A DNA stretch of 16,215 bases from a bacterium BMS3Bbin02. Lineage in GTDB: Bacteria; Actinomycetota; Acidimicrobiia; Spongiisociales; UBA5794. Under the pieces are notes generated by a model that saw only the letters and a program-made list of their open reading frames with translations, was not told the origin of the DNA and searched no databases. Position 1 is the stretch's first letter; every line of letters begins with the position of its first letter. Where the stretch lies: assembly GCA_002898115.1 (NCBI GenBank), contig BDTL01000158.1, forward strand, positions 1-16,215. Direction: 5' to 3'. Shown here piece after piece: positions 1 through 5,847 of the stretch. Made by a program: the position numbers and the translations under genes.

Positions 1-1
1 G

Positions 2-136
2 TTTCGGGTCCTCGATACCGCAATGGAACCTGAAATTGCGTACGCGGTAGTCGGCGGACTATTCACGCTACTGGGTGCGTTGTTATGGCGAAAGAGAATT
101 CCGAAAGAAACCCGAGAGGATGCTCAAGATGGCTGA
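2..136 (+). CDS. C-terminal tail of an unidentified membrane protein (5' end outside window)
   Basis: The frame starting at base 2 is open from the window edge to a TGA at 134-136. It encodes about 44 residues: a short polar lead, a hydrophobic stretch of about 17 residues (AYAVVGGLFTLLGALLW), then a basic tail (RKRIPKETRE). A last transmembrane helix followed by a positively charged cytoplasmic tail fits the end of an integral membrane protein. The stop overlaps the first codons of trxB, as in a translationally coupled operon. In other Actinomycetota this position holds MurJ, an anti-sigma factor or similar membrane proteins, but the fragment is too short to identify. The ATG at 23 has no ribosome binding site, so a free-standing 37-aa protein is less likely. 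Confidence 0.55.
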   Translation, partial: FRVLDTAMEPEIAYAVVGGLFTLLGALLWRKRIPKETREDAQDG

Positions 137-1043
137 AAAGCTTCTGATTATTGGCTCCGGTCCCGCTGGTCTTACCGCCGCAATCTACGCCGCCCGCGCC
201 AACCTTGATCCGCTCATGGTCGAAGGCATGGAGCCCGGGGGCCAACTCACCATCACGACTGACGTAGAGAATTACCCCGGTTTCCCCGACGGAATCATGG
301 GACCTGAACTTATGGAGCAGTTCCGTAAACAGGCCGAGCGATTCGGGACCCGCATCGTGTCATCGAACGTGACAGCCGTCGATTTTTCTGAACATCCGTT
401 CAAGGTTGAAGTCGGCAGCGACTCGTATGAGGCGCAAAGCGTCATCATCTCTACCGGAGCATCTGCTCGCTGGCTCGGCGTCAAAGGCGAGGATCGGCTC
501 CGCGGCTTCGGCGTATCCGCCTGTGCGACATGCGATGGCTTCTTCTTCCGTGAAAAGGAGCTCGCTGTAGTCGGTGGCGGCGACTCAGCCATGGAGGAGG
601 CCCTATTCCTCACCAAGTTCGCATCGAAGATCACGATCATTCACCGCCGCGATGAGTTTCGGGCATCCAAGATCATGGCAGACCGCGTGGCAGCGCATGA
701 GAAGATCGAGATTTTGTGGGACAGCACCGTAACGGAGATCCTCGGAGGCGACCTCGTCACCGGAGTCACGATCGAGAACACCAAGACCGGCGCAACAAGT
801 GAGCTGGCAGTCGATGGGGTGTTCATGGCGATCGGCCATACCCCCAACACTGATATTTTCATGGGACAGATCGAACTCGACGATGCCGGATACATCGTGG
901 TCGACGGAACACGGACATCGGTAGATGGGGTGTTCGCAGGCGGCGACGTAGCTGATACCGTGTACCGTCAAGCGGTCACCGCGGCCGGTATGGGGTGTGC
1001 CGCCGCACTTGATGCCGAGCGCTGGCTCGACGCACGCGAATAG
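129..1043 (+). CDS. trxB: Thioredoxin reductase (NADPH, FAD)
   Basis: This 304-aa cytosolic flavoenzyme passes electrons from NADPH through FAD and a redox-active disulfide to thioredoxin. Visible motifs are the N-terminal FAD-binding GSGPAG (residues 9-14), ENYPGFP, the catalytic CATC at 132-135, the NADPH-binding GGGDSA from residue 149 and HRR at 172-174, and a C-terminal FAD motif GVFAGGDVAD followed by RQAVTAAGMG. The length is normal for the low-molecular-weight bacterial class. I chose ATG 129 because GAGAGG lies about 9 bases upstream and the FAD fold begins at once. A GTG at 75 would add 18 residues with no family precedent, and ATG 120 has no spaced ribosome binding site. The preceding membrane-protein frame ends inside the first codons, and its partner trxA follows after 74 bases. 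Confidence 0.97.
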   Translation: MAEKLLIIGSGPAGLTAAIYAARANLDPLMVEGMEPGGQLTITTDVENYPGFPDGIMGPELMEQFRKQAERFGTRIVSSNVTAVDFSEHPFKVEVGSDSYEAQSVIISTGASARWLGVKGEDRLRGFGVSACATCDGFFFREKELAVVGGGDSAMEEALFLTKFASKITIIHRRDEFRASKIMADRVAAHEKIEILWDSTVTEILGGDLVTGVTIENTKTGATSELAVDGVFMAIGHTPNTDIFMGQIELDDAGYIVVDGTRTSVDGVFAGGDVADTVYRQAVTAAGMGCAAALDAERWLDARE

Positions 1044-1059
1044 AACAAGAAGCAATAGT

Positions 1060-1096
1060 GACCGTCCATCGGCGGGTCGACTCCCGATGCACGGTC
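1060..1096 (+). promoter_or_regulatory. Imperfect inverted repeat (RNA hairpin) between trxB and trxA
   Basis: Arms 1060-1072 and 1084-1096 pair at 12 of 13 positions (one C-C mismatch at 1066/1090) around an 11-base loop. There is no T-tract after it, so it is not an ordinary intrinsic terminator. It ends 9 bases before the AAGGAG ribosome binding site of trxA. It could be an mRNA stabiliser or processing site that lets trxA be expressed above trxB, a transcription attenuator, or an operator. The pairing is seen; the role is inferred. Confidence 0.5.
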
Positions 1097-1117
1097 ATGG
1101 ACGACAAGGAGAACGGC

Positions 1118-1444
1118 ATGGGTGAAAACACCCTCACGGCGACAGCCGAGAATTTTTCCGAGATCATCGGGTCCGATACCCCGGTACTCGTTGACTTTTG
1201 GGCTGAGTGGTGCGGTCCGTGCAAGATCATGAACGGCCCTCTTGAAGAGCTCGCACAAGAGAACGCCGGCAAGATGAACGTCGCAAAACTCAACATCGAC
1301 GATCATCCGAATATCTCGATGGACTATCAGGTCATGAGTATCCCAACGCTCATGTTGTTCAAGAACGGTGAAGCATTGAAGCGTCTCACGGGTGCTCGTT
1401 CGAAGAGTCAGCTCGAGGCTGAACTCGCTGAGTACATCAACTGA
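1118..1444 (+). CDS. trxA: Thioredoxin
   Basis: This is a 108-aa thioredoxin, a small cytosolic protein-disulfide reductant recycled by the neighbouring TrxB. It has the full fold order: a beta strand with PVLVDFWAEW, the active site WCGPC at residues 31-35, and the cis-proline SIPT at P76 followed by LMLFKNGE. The length is standard. I chose ATG 1118 because a strong AAGGAG (1106-1111) sits 6 bases upstream. An in-frame GTG at 1058 would add 20 residues encoded by the hairpin region and would place the RBS inside the coding sequence. The pair trxB-trxA next to a CwlM-type gene is a conserved origin-proximal cluster in Actinomycetota. Confidence 0.97.
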   Translation: MGENTLTATAENFSEIIGSDTPVLVDFWAEWCGPCKIMNGPLEELAQENAGKMNVAKLNIDDHPNISMDYQVMSIPTLMLFKNGEALKRLTGARSKSQLEAELAEYIN

Positions 1445-1461
1445 ATCGCGTGATGTGAGAC

Positions 1462-1483
1462 GATAAGGCCGTGAGGCTTTATC
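1462..1483 (+). promoter_or_regulatory. Hairpin presenting the cwlM-like start codon in a GNRA tetraloop
   Basis: Bases 1462-1470 pair with 1475-1483: nine base pairs with a single G-U in RNA. The loop, 1471-1474, reads GUGA. That is a GNRA tetraloop made of the GTG start codon plus the next base. The only SD-like bases upstream (AAGG, 1465-1468) are inside the stem. The structure would hide the translation start and so could set a low or conditional expression level. It lies 17 bases after the trxA stop and has no U-tract, so a terminator is less likely. Confidence 0.5.
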
Positions 1484-2439
1484 ACCACGGAGATCAAGGC
1501 GAGCCGATCCGGGACATCCAGGACCGGCTTCGCGCGCTCGGTTACGACTGCGCGAACGATGCCTCCGGCGACTTCGGCGACGGCACGCTTGCGGCCATCC
1601 GGGAGTTCCAGACCACCAGACACCTGGCAGCCGATGGTCTCGTGGGACCGATGACGTGGAACACGCTGGTGGAGGCTGGATATAACCTTGGTGATCGGAT
1701 GCTCTACCGCCGTTCACCCATGACTCGCGGCGATGACGTGGCCGACCTCCAGAACAAACTCAACTCCCTTGGGTTCGACGCTGGCATCGTCGATGGAATC
1801 TTTGGTCCCGATACCATGCGCGCAGTGTTGGATTTCCAGCAGAATCGAGCGATGTCTGAGGATGGCATCGTTGGGCAAGTGTTCATTGCAGACCTGAAGA
1901 TGATGCAGATGGCCACGAAGAAACACGGACGAGACCGCGTACGCGAACATGACTGGCTGGCCTCGATCTCAACCGCGATCGCAGGCTCTCGAGTCTACGT
2001 CGATGCGTACTGCCGAACCGAAGCAGAGGCTGAACGGACATGGAAACTCGCGACGGAGTTTGCCGCTGACTTCCAACATTTAGGTGTAGGTATCATGCTC
2101 GCTCGCACCGTCGATACCACTCCCCCCGAAGAGACACGGGCCGTCCGCGCCAACAGTCTCGGGGCGGACTTCATCGTGTCGTTCGCGGTTCCCGAGGCCG
2201 ACGACACCGGGGTCTTCTATTTCGCGTCTGAGTACTCGGAAAGCTCGTCGGGACGCGAGATCGCGGAGCGGCTGGCTGCTTTACTTGACCTTGCCGCCAG
2301 CGGTCGGACGGTCCCACTCTTGAAGGACACTCGAGCAACGTCCGTGGTAATTTCCACCTCCGCCGACGCGTCCATTACCGGCGGTGACGTCTCTATGGCG
2401 CTACGGACTGTTCTCGAGTCGATCCGGGACGACCCCTGA
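1471..2439 (+). CDS. cwlM: CwlM-like peptidoglycan-binding protein with degenerate amidase_3 domain
   Basis: The 322-aa protein has no signal peptide and so is predicted cytoplasmic. Two peptidoglycan_binding_1 repeats are clear at about residues 7-65 and 85-142 (GDQGEPIRDIQDRLRALGY, then GDDVADLQNKLNSLGF). The rest (about 168-322) follows the layout of N-acetylmuramoyl-L-alanine amidase family 3. The usual DPGHG is DAYCR (178-182), the SxHAN motif is SFAVP (237-241), and the C-terminal catalytic Glu position reads S295. The zinc and catalytic residues are thus mostly gone. In mycobacteria the homologue CwlM is a non-lytic cytoplasmic protein that activates MurA when phosphorylated by PknB; a similar regulatory role is inferred here. 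The GTG start is the only upstream option before an in-frame stop. Its stop faces parB in a 42-base convergent gap holding only weak 6-7 bp inverted repeats. Confidence 0.85.
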   Translation: MRLYHHGDQGEPIRDIQDRLRALGYDCANDASGDFGDGTLAAIREFQTTRHLAADGLVGPMTWNTLVEAGYNLGDRMLYRRSPMTRGDDVADLQNKLNSLGFDAGIVDGIFGPDTMRAVLDFQQNRAMSEDGIVGQVFIADLKMMQMATKKHGRDRVREHDWLASISTAIAGSRVYVDAYCRTEAEAERTWKLATEFAADFQHLGVGIMLARTVDTTPPEETRAVRANSLGADFIVSFAVPEADDTGVFYFASEYSESSSGREIAERLAALLDLAASGRTVPLLKDTRATSVVISTSADASITGGDVSMALRTVLESIRDDP

Positions 2440-2481
2440 AGGTCTCCTCACGTTCAGGATGCGTCTGGGATGATTTGGTAG

Positions 2482-3345
2482 TTACACCAGACGTCGGTAG
2501 ATGCGTTCCAGATCACCCAGCGATGAGAACCGCAGGACGACCTTTCCTTTTGATCCGTTGTAGTCGATCTTCACCCTCGTTCCGAGCTCATCAGCGAGTT
2601 GTTTCTCCAACTCGATAATGGCTGCCGGGCGCATCGGCTTTTCAACAGTCGCCTTGACCCCCTCTTTGACGGGCTCTCCACCCATTCTGGCGCGCACTGC
2701 ATCTTCAACCTGGCGAACCGACCAGCCTTCGGCGGCAGCACGTTCGCCGATGTGAATCGCATACGACTCGTCTTCCAGTCCCAATAACGCACGCGCATGT
2801 CCGGCTGTCAACTCTCTCGACTCAACAAGCGCTTGTACATCAGCCGGTAGTGACAGGAGGCGGAGCGTGTTCGATACCGCGCTCCTTGATTTCCCTACAC
2901 GCTGTGCTATCTCGTCGTGTGTTAGGTCAAATTCATCCAGTAGCTGACGGAACGCGGCAGCCTCCTCCAGAGCTGAGAGATCCTCTCTCTGGACATTCTC
3001 GATCAACGCCTCGGTAAGATTCGTCTCTCCATCGCCGGAGTCCCGAATAACAGCTGGGATTTCCGTGAGACCGGCCGCCCGAGATGCACGGAGACGCCTT
3101 TCTCCAACGACGAGAGTGTAGGTACCGTCTTCACCCGCGGGACGGACCACGACGGGCTGAAGGACTCCTACGCGAGAAATCGATGATGCGAGCGATGCAA
3201 TCGTGTCCTCTGTGAACTGAACTCGTGGTTGCTGGGGGTTCGGGACAATCTGATCGACAGGCAGTGAGGCGAACCCTCGCCCCGGCCGATCCGTAGGAAG
3301 GAGAGCCTCCAAACCCCGTCCCAGTCCACTCTTACGACCTGCCAT
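2482..3345 (-). CDS. parB: Chromosome-partitioning protein ParB
   Basis: This 287-aa CTP-dependent DNA clamp loads at parS and spreads to organise the origin and recruit SMC. The N-terminal ParA-stimulating segment (GRKSGLGRGLEALLP) is present. The CTP-binding/ParB_N domain carries GERRLRA (81-87) and ENVQRED (116-122). A helix-turn-helix at about 142-165 (THDEIAQRVGKSRSAVSNTLRLL) reads parS, and a C-terminal dimerisation domain (about 230-287) ends the protein. I chose the ATG at 3345 because AGGAG lies 5 bases upstream and the family's basic N-terminus starts there; the open frame continues upstream to 3408 without support. Its start overlaps the parA end by 14 bases, so the two are probably translationally coupled. 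Matching parS sites lie at 4794-4863. Confidence 0.97.
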   Translation of the reverse strand: MAGRKSGLGRGLEALLPTDRPGRGFASLPVDQIVPNPQQPRVQFTEDTIASLASSISRVGVLQPVVVRPAGEDGTYTLVVGERRLRASRAAGLTEIPAVIRDSGDGETNLTEALIENVQREDLSALEEAAAFRQLLDEFDLTHDEIAQRVGKSRSAVSNTLRLLSLPADVQALVESRELTAGHARALLGLEDESYAIHIGERAAAEGWSVRQVEDAVRARMGGEPVKEGVKATVEKPMRPAAIIELEKQLADELGTRVKIDYNGSKGKVVLRFSSLGDLERIYRRLV

Positions 3346-4114
3346 GTCGTCTCCTGAATTCTCGAGCGAGTTCGCGATATGCAATCGCTCCCCGCGACAT
3401 TGGATCAAACGCCTCTATGGGCTCTCCGTAGGACGGCGCCTCGCTAAGGCGGACCGTCCTTGGAATGATTGTGCGGTAGGTCGTGTCGCCAAAGTGTTGC
3501 CGAACCTGTGCCACAACATCTGCCGACAGTGTTGTCCTGCCATCAAACATTGTGAGGACCACACCCTCGATGTCAAGTTGAGGGTTAACGTTCTGTCTGA
3601 CGAGTTGAATATTGCTCACGAGTTGCGATACGCCTTCCAGGGCATAATACTCGCATTGGATAGGAATCAGCACCTCGGTTGCTGCAGTCAGGCCGTTGAT
3701 GGTGAGCAACCCAAGCGACGGCGGACAATCGACAAGGACAAAGTCGTACTCCCCTACCGCTTCGGTTAACGCATGTGCGAGCCGTCGTTCCCGGTTCATC
3801 AGCGAAACCAGCTCTATTTCCGCCCCCGCAAGCCCTATCGTTGCCGGCAAGACATGGAGTCCGGTCACACTTGTCGGCTCAATCGCATCTTCGATAGCGG
3901 CGTCCCCGACGAGCACCTCGTACGTACTGAGATCGATGAGGGCACGGTCGATACCGACACCCGATGAGCTGTTCCCTTGGGGATCGAGATCGACCAAGAG
4001 AACCTTCTCATCCTGGAAAGCAAGACCGGCTCCGAGGTTGATTGCGGTGGTGGACTTGCCGACACCGCCCTTCTGATTGGCTATCGCTACGATCGTCGCT
4101 GACGCCTTTGCCAT
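3332..4114 (-). CDS. parA: Chromosome-partitioning ATPase ParA (Soj)
   Basis: This 260-aa ParA/MinD-family ATPase binds DNA non-specifically as an ATP dimer and moves ParB-parS complexes apart. It has the deviant Walker A KGGVGKST at residues 15-22, including the signature lysine K15. The Walker A' LVDLDPQGN is at 40-48 and the Walker B strand VLVDCPPSLG has D129. It is the short chromosomal type without an N-terminal HTH, unlike plasmid ParA type Ia. ATG 4114 has AAGGG 5 bases upstream. It overlaps rsmG by 28 bases and parB by 14, so rsmG-parA-parB look like one coupled operon. Confidence 0.97.
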   Translation of the reverse strand: MAKASATIVAIANQKGGVGKSTTAINLGAGLAFQDEKVLLVDLDPQGNSSSGVGIDRALIDLSTYEVLVGDAAIEDAIEPTSVTGLHVLPATIGLAGAEIELVSLMNRERRLAHALTEAVGEYDFVLVDCPPSLGLLTINGLTAATEVLIPIQCEYYALEGVSQLVSNIQLVRQNVNPQLDIEGVVLTMFDGRTTLSADVVAQVRQHFGDTTYRTIIPRTVRLSEAPSYGEPIEAFDPMSRGAIAYRELAREFRRRHGRS

Positions 4115-4779
4115 GAAAACCCTTGTTCTTCGACCTGTTCTAGAGATGTCATGATAAGGAACGAGGCGGGGGAGTCAAGGACATCCGCTCCAACCCGTTC
4201 AAGACGCACTCCTACACCCACCCTGGCGGCCTCGGCAGCGAGGGTCTCTGGAATCGCGCTGTCCATGCGGCGGGTGAGTGCGAGGATCGACGCGGAGTGG
4301 TATGGGTACGAAGCTTGTAGCGATAGAACCTCTTGCGCCGTTAGGGAGGCTCGAAACACTCGGATTCCATGAGGAATCGGTTGCTCCGGTATGTCCTGCT
4401 GGACAGCAACGCAGTTTGTCAGCTCGAGAATCCTTAATGCTCGTTTCTGGAGGGTGTGGCGACGCCCGGACCTGTCAAGAAGTGTGACCGATGTGCTCGG
4501 CAAGAGTATGGCAAGGACAATCCCGGGGAGGCCAACCCCACTACCGATATCCACAATGGGCGCGCCGGTGGCTCCATCGGCTGGAAGAACGACACGGAAT
4601 GCAGCGGAGTCCAGAATGTGGCGATCCCAGAGACGATCGACCTCTCTCGGCCCAATTCCACCGGCAACCAGCGCTTCGTCCGCCAGCCAGTCGGCGTAGG
4701 ATCTGAGTTGGCTTTTCTGTGTTTCCGACAGCGTACGGCCAATCAGTTGTTCACAGCGTTCCACGTCAGTGTGTTGCAT
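4087..4779 (-). CDS. rsmG: Divergent RsmG-family 16S rRNA m7G methyltransferase
   Basis: RsmG (GidB) uses SAM to methylate N7 of G527 in 16S rRNA of the 30S subunit. Family features in this 230-aa protein are GGIGPREVDRLWDRHILDS, the SAM loop IVDIGSGVGLPGIVLAI and LLDRSGRRHTLQKRA. Several normally conserved sites differ: the WN..NLTS segment is absent, the GRAEE-type motif reads QQDIPEQ, and the late LKG motif reads LTRR. Methyl transfer or RNA binding may therefore be altered. I chose ATG 4779 because it starts the domain. The open frame extends to 4902 but runs through both parS sites. There is no Shine-Dalgarno; a TACACT -10 element 8 bases upstream suggests a leaderless message. The position next to parA is conserved. 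Confidence 0.85.
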   Translation of the reverse strand: MQHTDVERCEQLIGRTLSETQKSQLRSYADWLADEALVAGGIGPREVDRLWDRHILDSAAFRVVLPADGATGAPIVDIGSGVGLPGIVLAILLPSTSVTLLDRSGRRHTLQKRALRILELTNCVAVQQDIPEQPIPHGIRVFRASLTAQEVLSLQASYPYHSASILALTRRMDSAIPETLAAEAARVGVGVRLERVGADVLDSPASFLIMTSLEQVEEQGFSWQRRQRRS

Positions 4780-4787
4780 CGAGCGAC

Positions 4788-4793
4788 AGTGTA
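4788..4793 (-). promoter_or_regulatory. Putative -10 element of the rsmG-parA-parB operon
   Basis: Read on the minus strand the bases are TACACT, followed by GTCGCTCG and then the ATG of rsmG. Initiation would fall at or within a base of the A of the start codon, giving leaderless mRNA. The -35 position (around 4811-4817) has no good consensus. The element abuts parS1, which would fill the spacer, so bound ParB should block RNA polymerase. This assignment is by inspection only. Confidence 0.45.
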
Positions 4794-4813
4794 GTTGTTT
4801 CACGTGAAACAAC
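4794..4813. promoter_or_regulatory. parS site 1
   Basis: The 16-mer TGTTTCACGTGAAACA at 4796-4811 is an exact match to the canonical chromosomal parS. Flanking bases extend it to a perfect 20-bp palindrome. ParB nucleates here and spreads. It lies directly upstream of the rsmG -10 element and about 5.6 kb from the dnaA start. Confidence 0.96.
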
Positions 4814-4837
4814 GGCGTCGCTGTAAGAACCAGGACA

Positions 4838-4863
4838 CTGGTTGTTTCACGTGAAACAACCAG
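4838..4863. promoter_or_regulatory. parS site 2
   Basis: A second exact TGTTTCACGTGAAACA lies at 4843-4858. The flanks extend the perfect palindrome to 26 bp. Its centre is 47 bp from that of site 1, so two ParB clamps can load side by side. Both sites are outside coding sequence, in the gap between jag and rsmG. Confidence 0.96.
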
Positions 4864-4875
4864 CCGGAAATACGC

Positions 4876-4911
4876 AGGAGGGGAGTGTTGCCGTGGCAAC
4901 ACTCCCCTCCT
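4876..4911 (-). terminator. Strong hairpin after jag, possible terminator
   Basis: Arms 4876-4892 and 4895-4911 pair perfectly over 17 bp with a 2-base centre (in practice 16 bp and a four-base CGTG loop). It begins 25 bases past the jag stop, in the right place to end the rpmH-jag transcript. The following minus-strand bases (GCGTATTTCCGG) give only a poor U-tract, so termination may be Rho-assisted or the repeat may have another role beside parS. Confidence 0.6.
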
Positions 4912-4936
4912 CTACAACCAAATTCTCGCGACGGGT

Positions 4937-5842
4937 CTACTCGGCCGGCGCAATCACCACAGAGCGGTGTGGCTCCTGACCTTCGCTAAAGCTCCGGACT
5001 CCGTCGATATCGCCGATCGCATCATGCACGACCTTACGATCGGCCGCATTCATCGGTTCAAGCATAACTTCGTCACCCTCACCGATAACCTTCTCCGCAA
5101 GCTGACCGGAGTAGATCTGGAGTGCCTTACGACGCCGGGCCGCATATCCAGCAATGTCCAACCGGATCCGCGGTGCACCAAAGGTCTTACGTTGCACAAC
5201 AGTACGAGTGAGCTCATGAACCGCTTGAAGAACCGTTCCTTTGGGTCCTACCAAAGCTTCGGTCTGATCACCCTCGATATCTATGTAGAGGGCATCCTTC
5301 TCATTCCGTGTCTCCACAGTCCCCTCAAGACCAAACGCATCGAGTAACCCCCGGAGGAAATCGGCCGCTACCTCTGTCTGTTCCTCCAACACGGACTTGC
5401 CGTTAGGTCGATCAGAATCGTTGCTTTCCGAGCGACTCTGAGGCCGCGTAGCTGGGCGTTGCTCCCTTTGGGGGGTCCTGTCGGACTCTGAGCGCTTTTT
5501 GCCATTACCCGAACGGCCCTTCGAGGAATTGCTATTGCGGTTACTGCCGTTGTTTCGACCACCCTGTCTTTCAGAACGCGATTGACCCCCTCGGCCGGAA
5601 CTCGATTGCGACTCCTCATTGGATCCACCCTTGCCGCGACCCCGGCGCCTACGTCGGCTCCGTTGTGTGGGAGCCTTGCTCACCTTCACAACAGCCATCT
5701 GACGTCCCAGGCCGATGAAGCCGGGTTTCCCCTCACGAATGATCTCAATGGTTGCTTCATCCCGTGATGACAGGCCGAGTTCCTGCAACGCGACCTTTAC
5801 GGCTTCGTCAACCGTGGTTGCTTCGATTTCAATCCACTCCAT
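4937..5842 (-). CDS. jag: Jag/KhpB RNA-binding protein with long disordered linker
   Basis: This 301-aa protein has three recognisable domains. Jag_N spans residues 1-52 (MEWIEIEATTVDEAVKVALQ). A KH domain spans about 155-228, with the GXXG loop GPKG at 199-202. A C-terminal R3H domain carries R269-KVV-H273. Jag (KhpB, EloR) binds RNA in the cytosol, usually with KhpA, and in Gram-positives links to cell elongation and division. The linker at about 57-150 is low-complexity Arg/Ser/Gly/Asn sequence opening with RSRRRRRGRG, like RGG-type disordered RNA-binding tails. The ATG at 5842 starts 5 bases after the yidC stop, so the two are coupled. It is the last gene of the rpmH-led operon and is followed by a strong hairpin. 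Confidence 0.94.
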   Translation of the reverse strand: MEWIEIEATTVDEAVKVALQELGLSSRDEATIEIIREGKPGFIGLGRQMAVVKVSKAPTQRSRRRRRGRGKGGSNEESQSSSGRGGQSRSERQGGRNNGSNRNSNSSKGRSGNGKKRSESDRTPQREQRPATRPQSRSESNDSDRPNGKSVLEEQTEVAADFLRGLLDAFGLEGTVETRNEKDALYIDIEGDQTEALVGPKGTVLQAVHELTRTVVQRKTFGAPRIRLDIAGYAARRRKALQIYSGQLAEKVIGEGDEVMLEPMNAADRKVVHDAIGDIDGVRSFSEGQEPHRSVVIAPAE

Positions 5843-5847
5843 GGGAC

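Noticed and set aside
968..1717. A 249-aa minus-strand open frame across trxB end, trxA and the cwlM-like start
   Set aside because: It is opposite well-identified genes and has no domain or ribosome binding site; its composition is that of an antisense shadow.
2437..2493. Convergent terminator between the cwlM-like gene and parB
   Set aside because: Only a 6-bp and a 7-bp inverted repeat with 12- and 18-base loops and no T-runs; too weak to call.
4780..4902. An N-terminal extension of rsmG through the parS sites
   Set aside because: The extra residues simply translate the palindromes and there is no ribosome binding site; the RsmG domain starts at ATG 4779.
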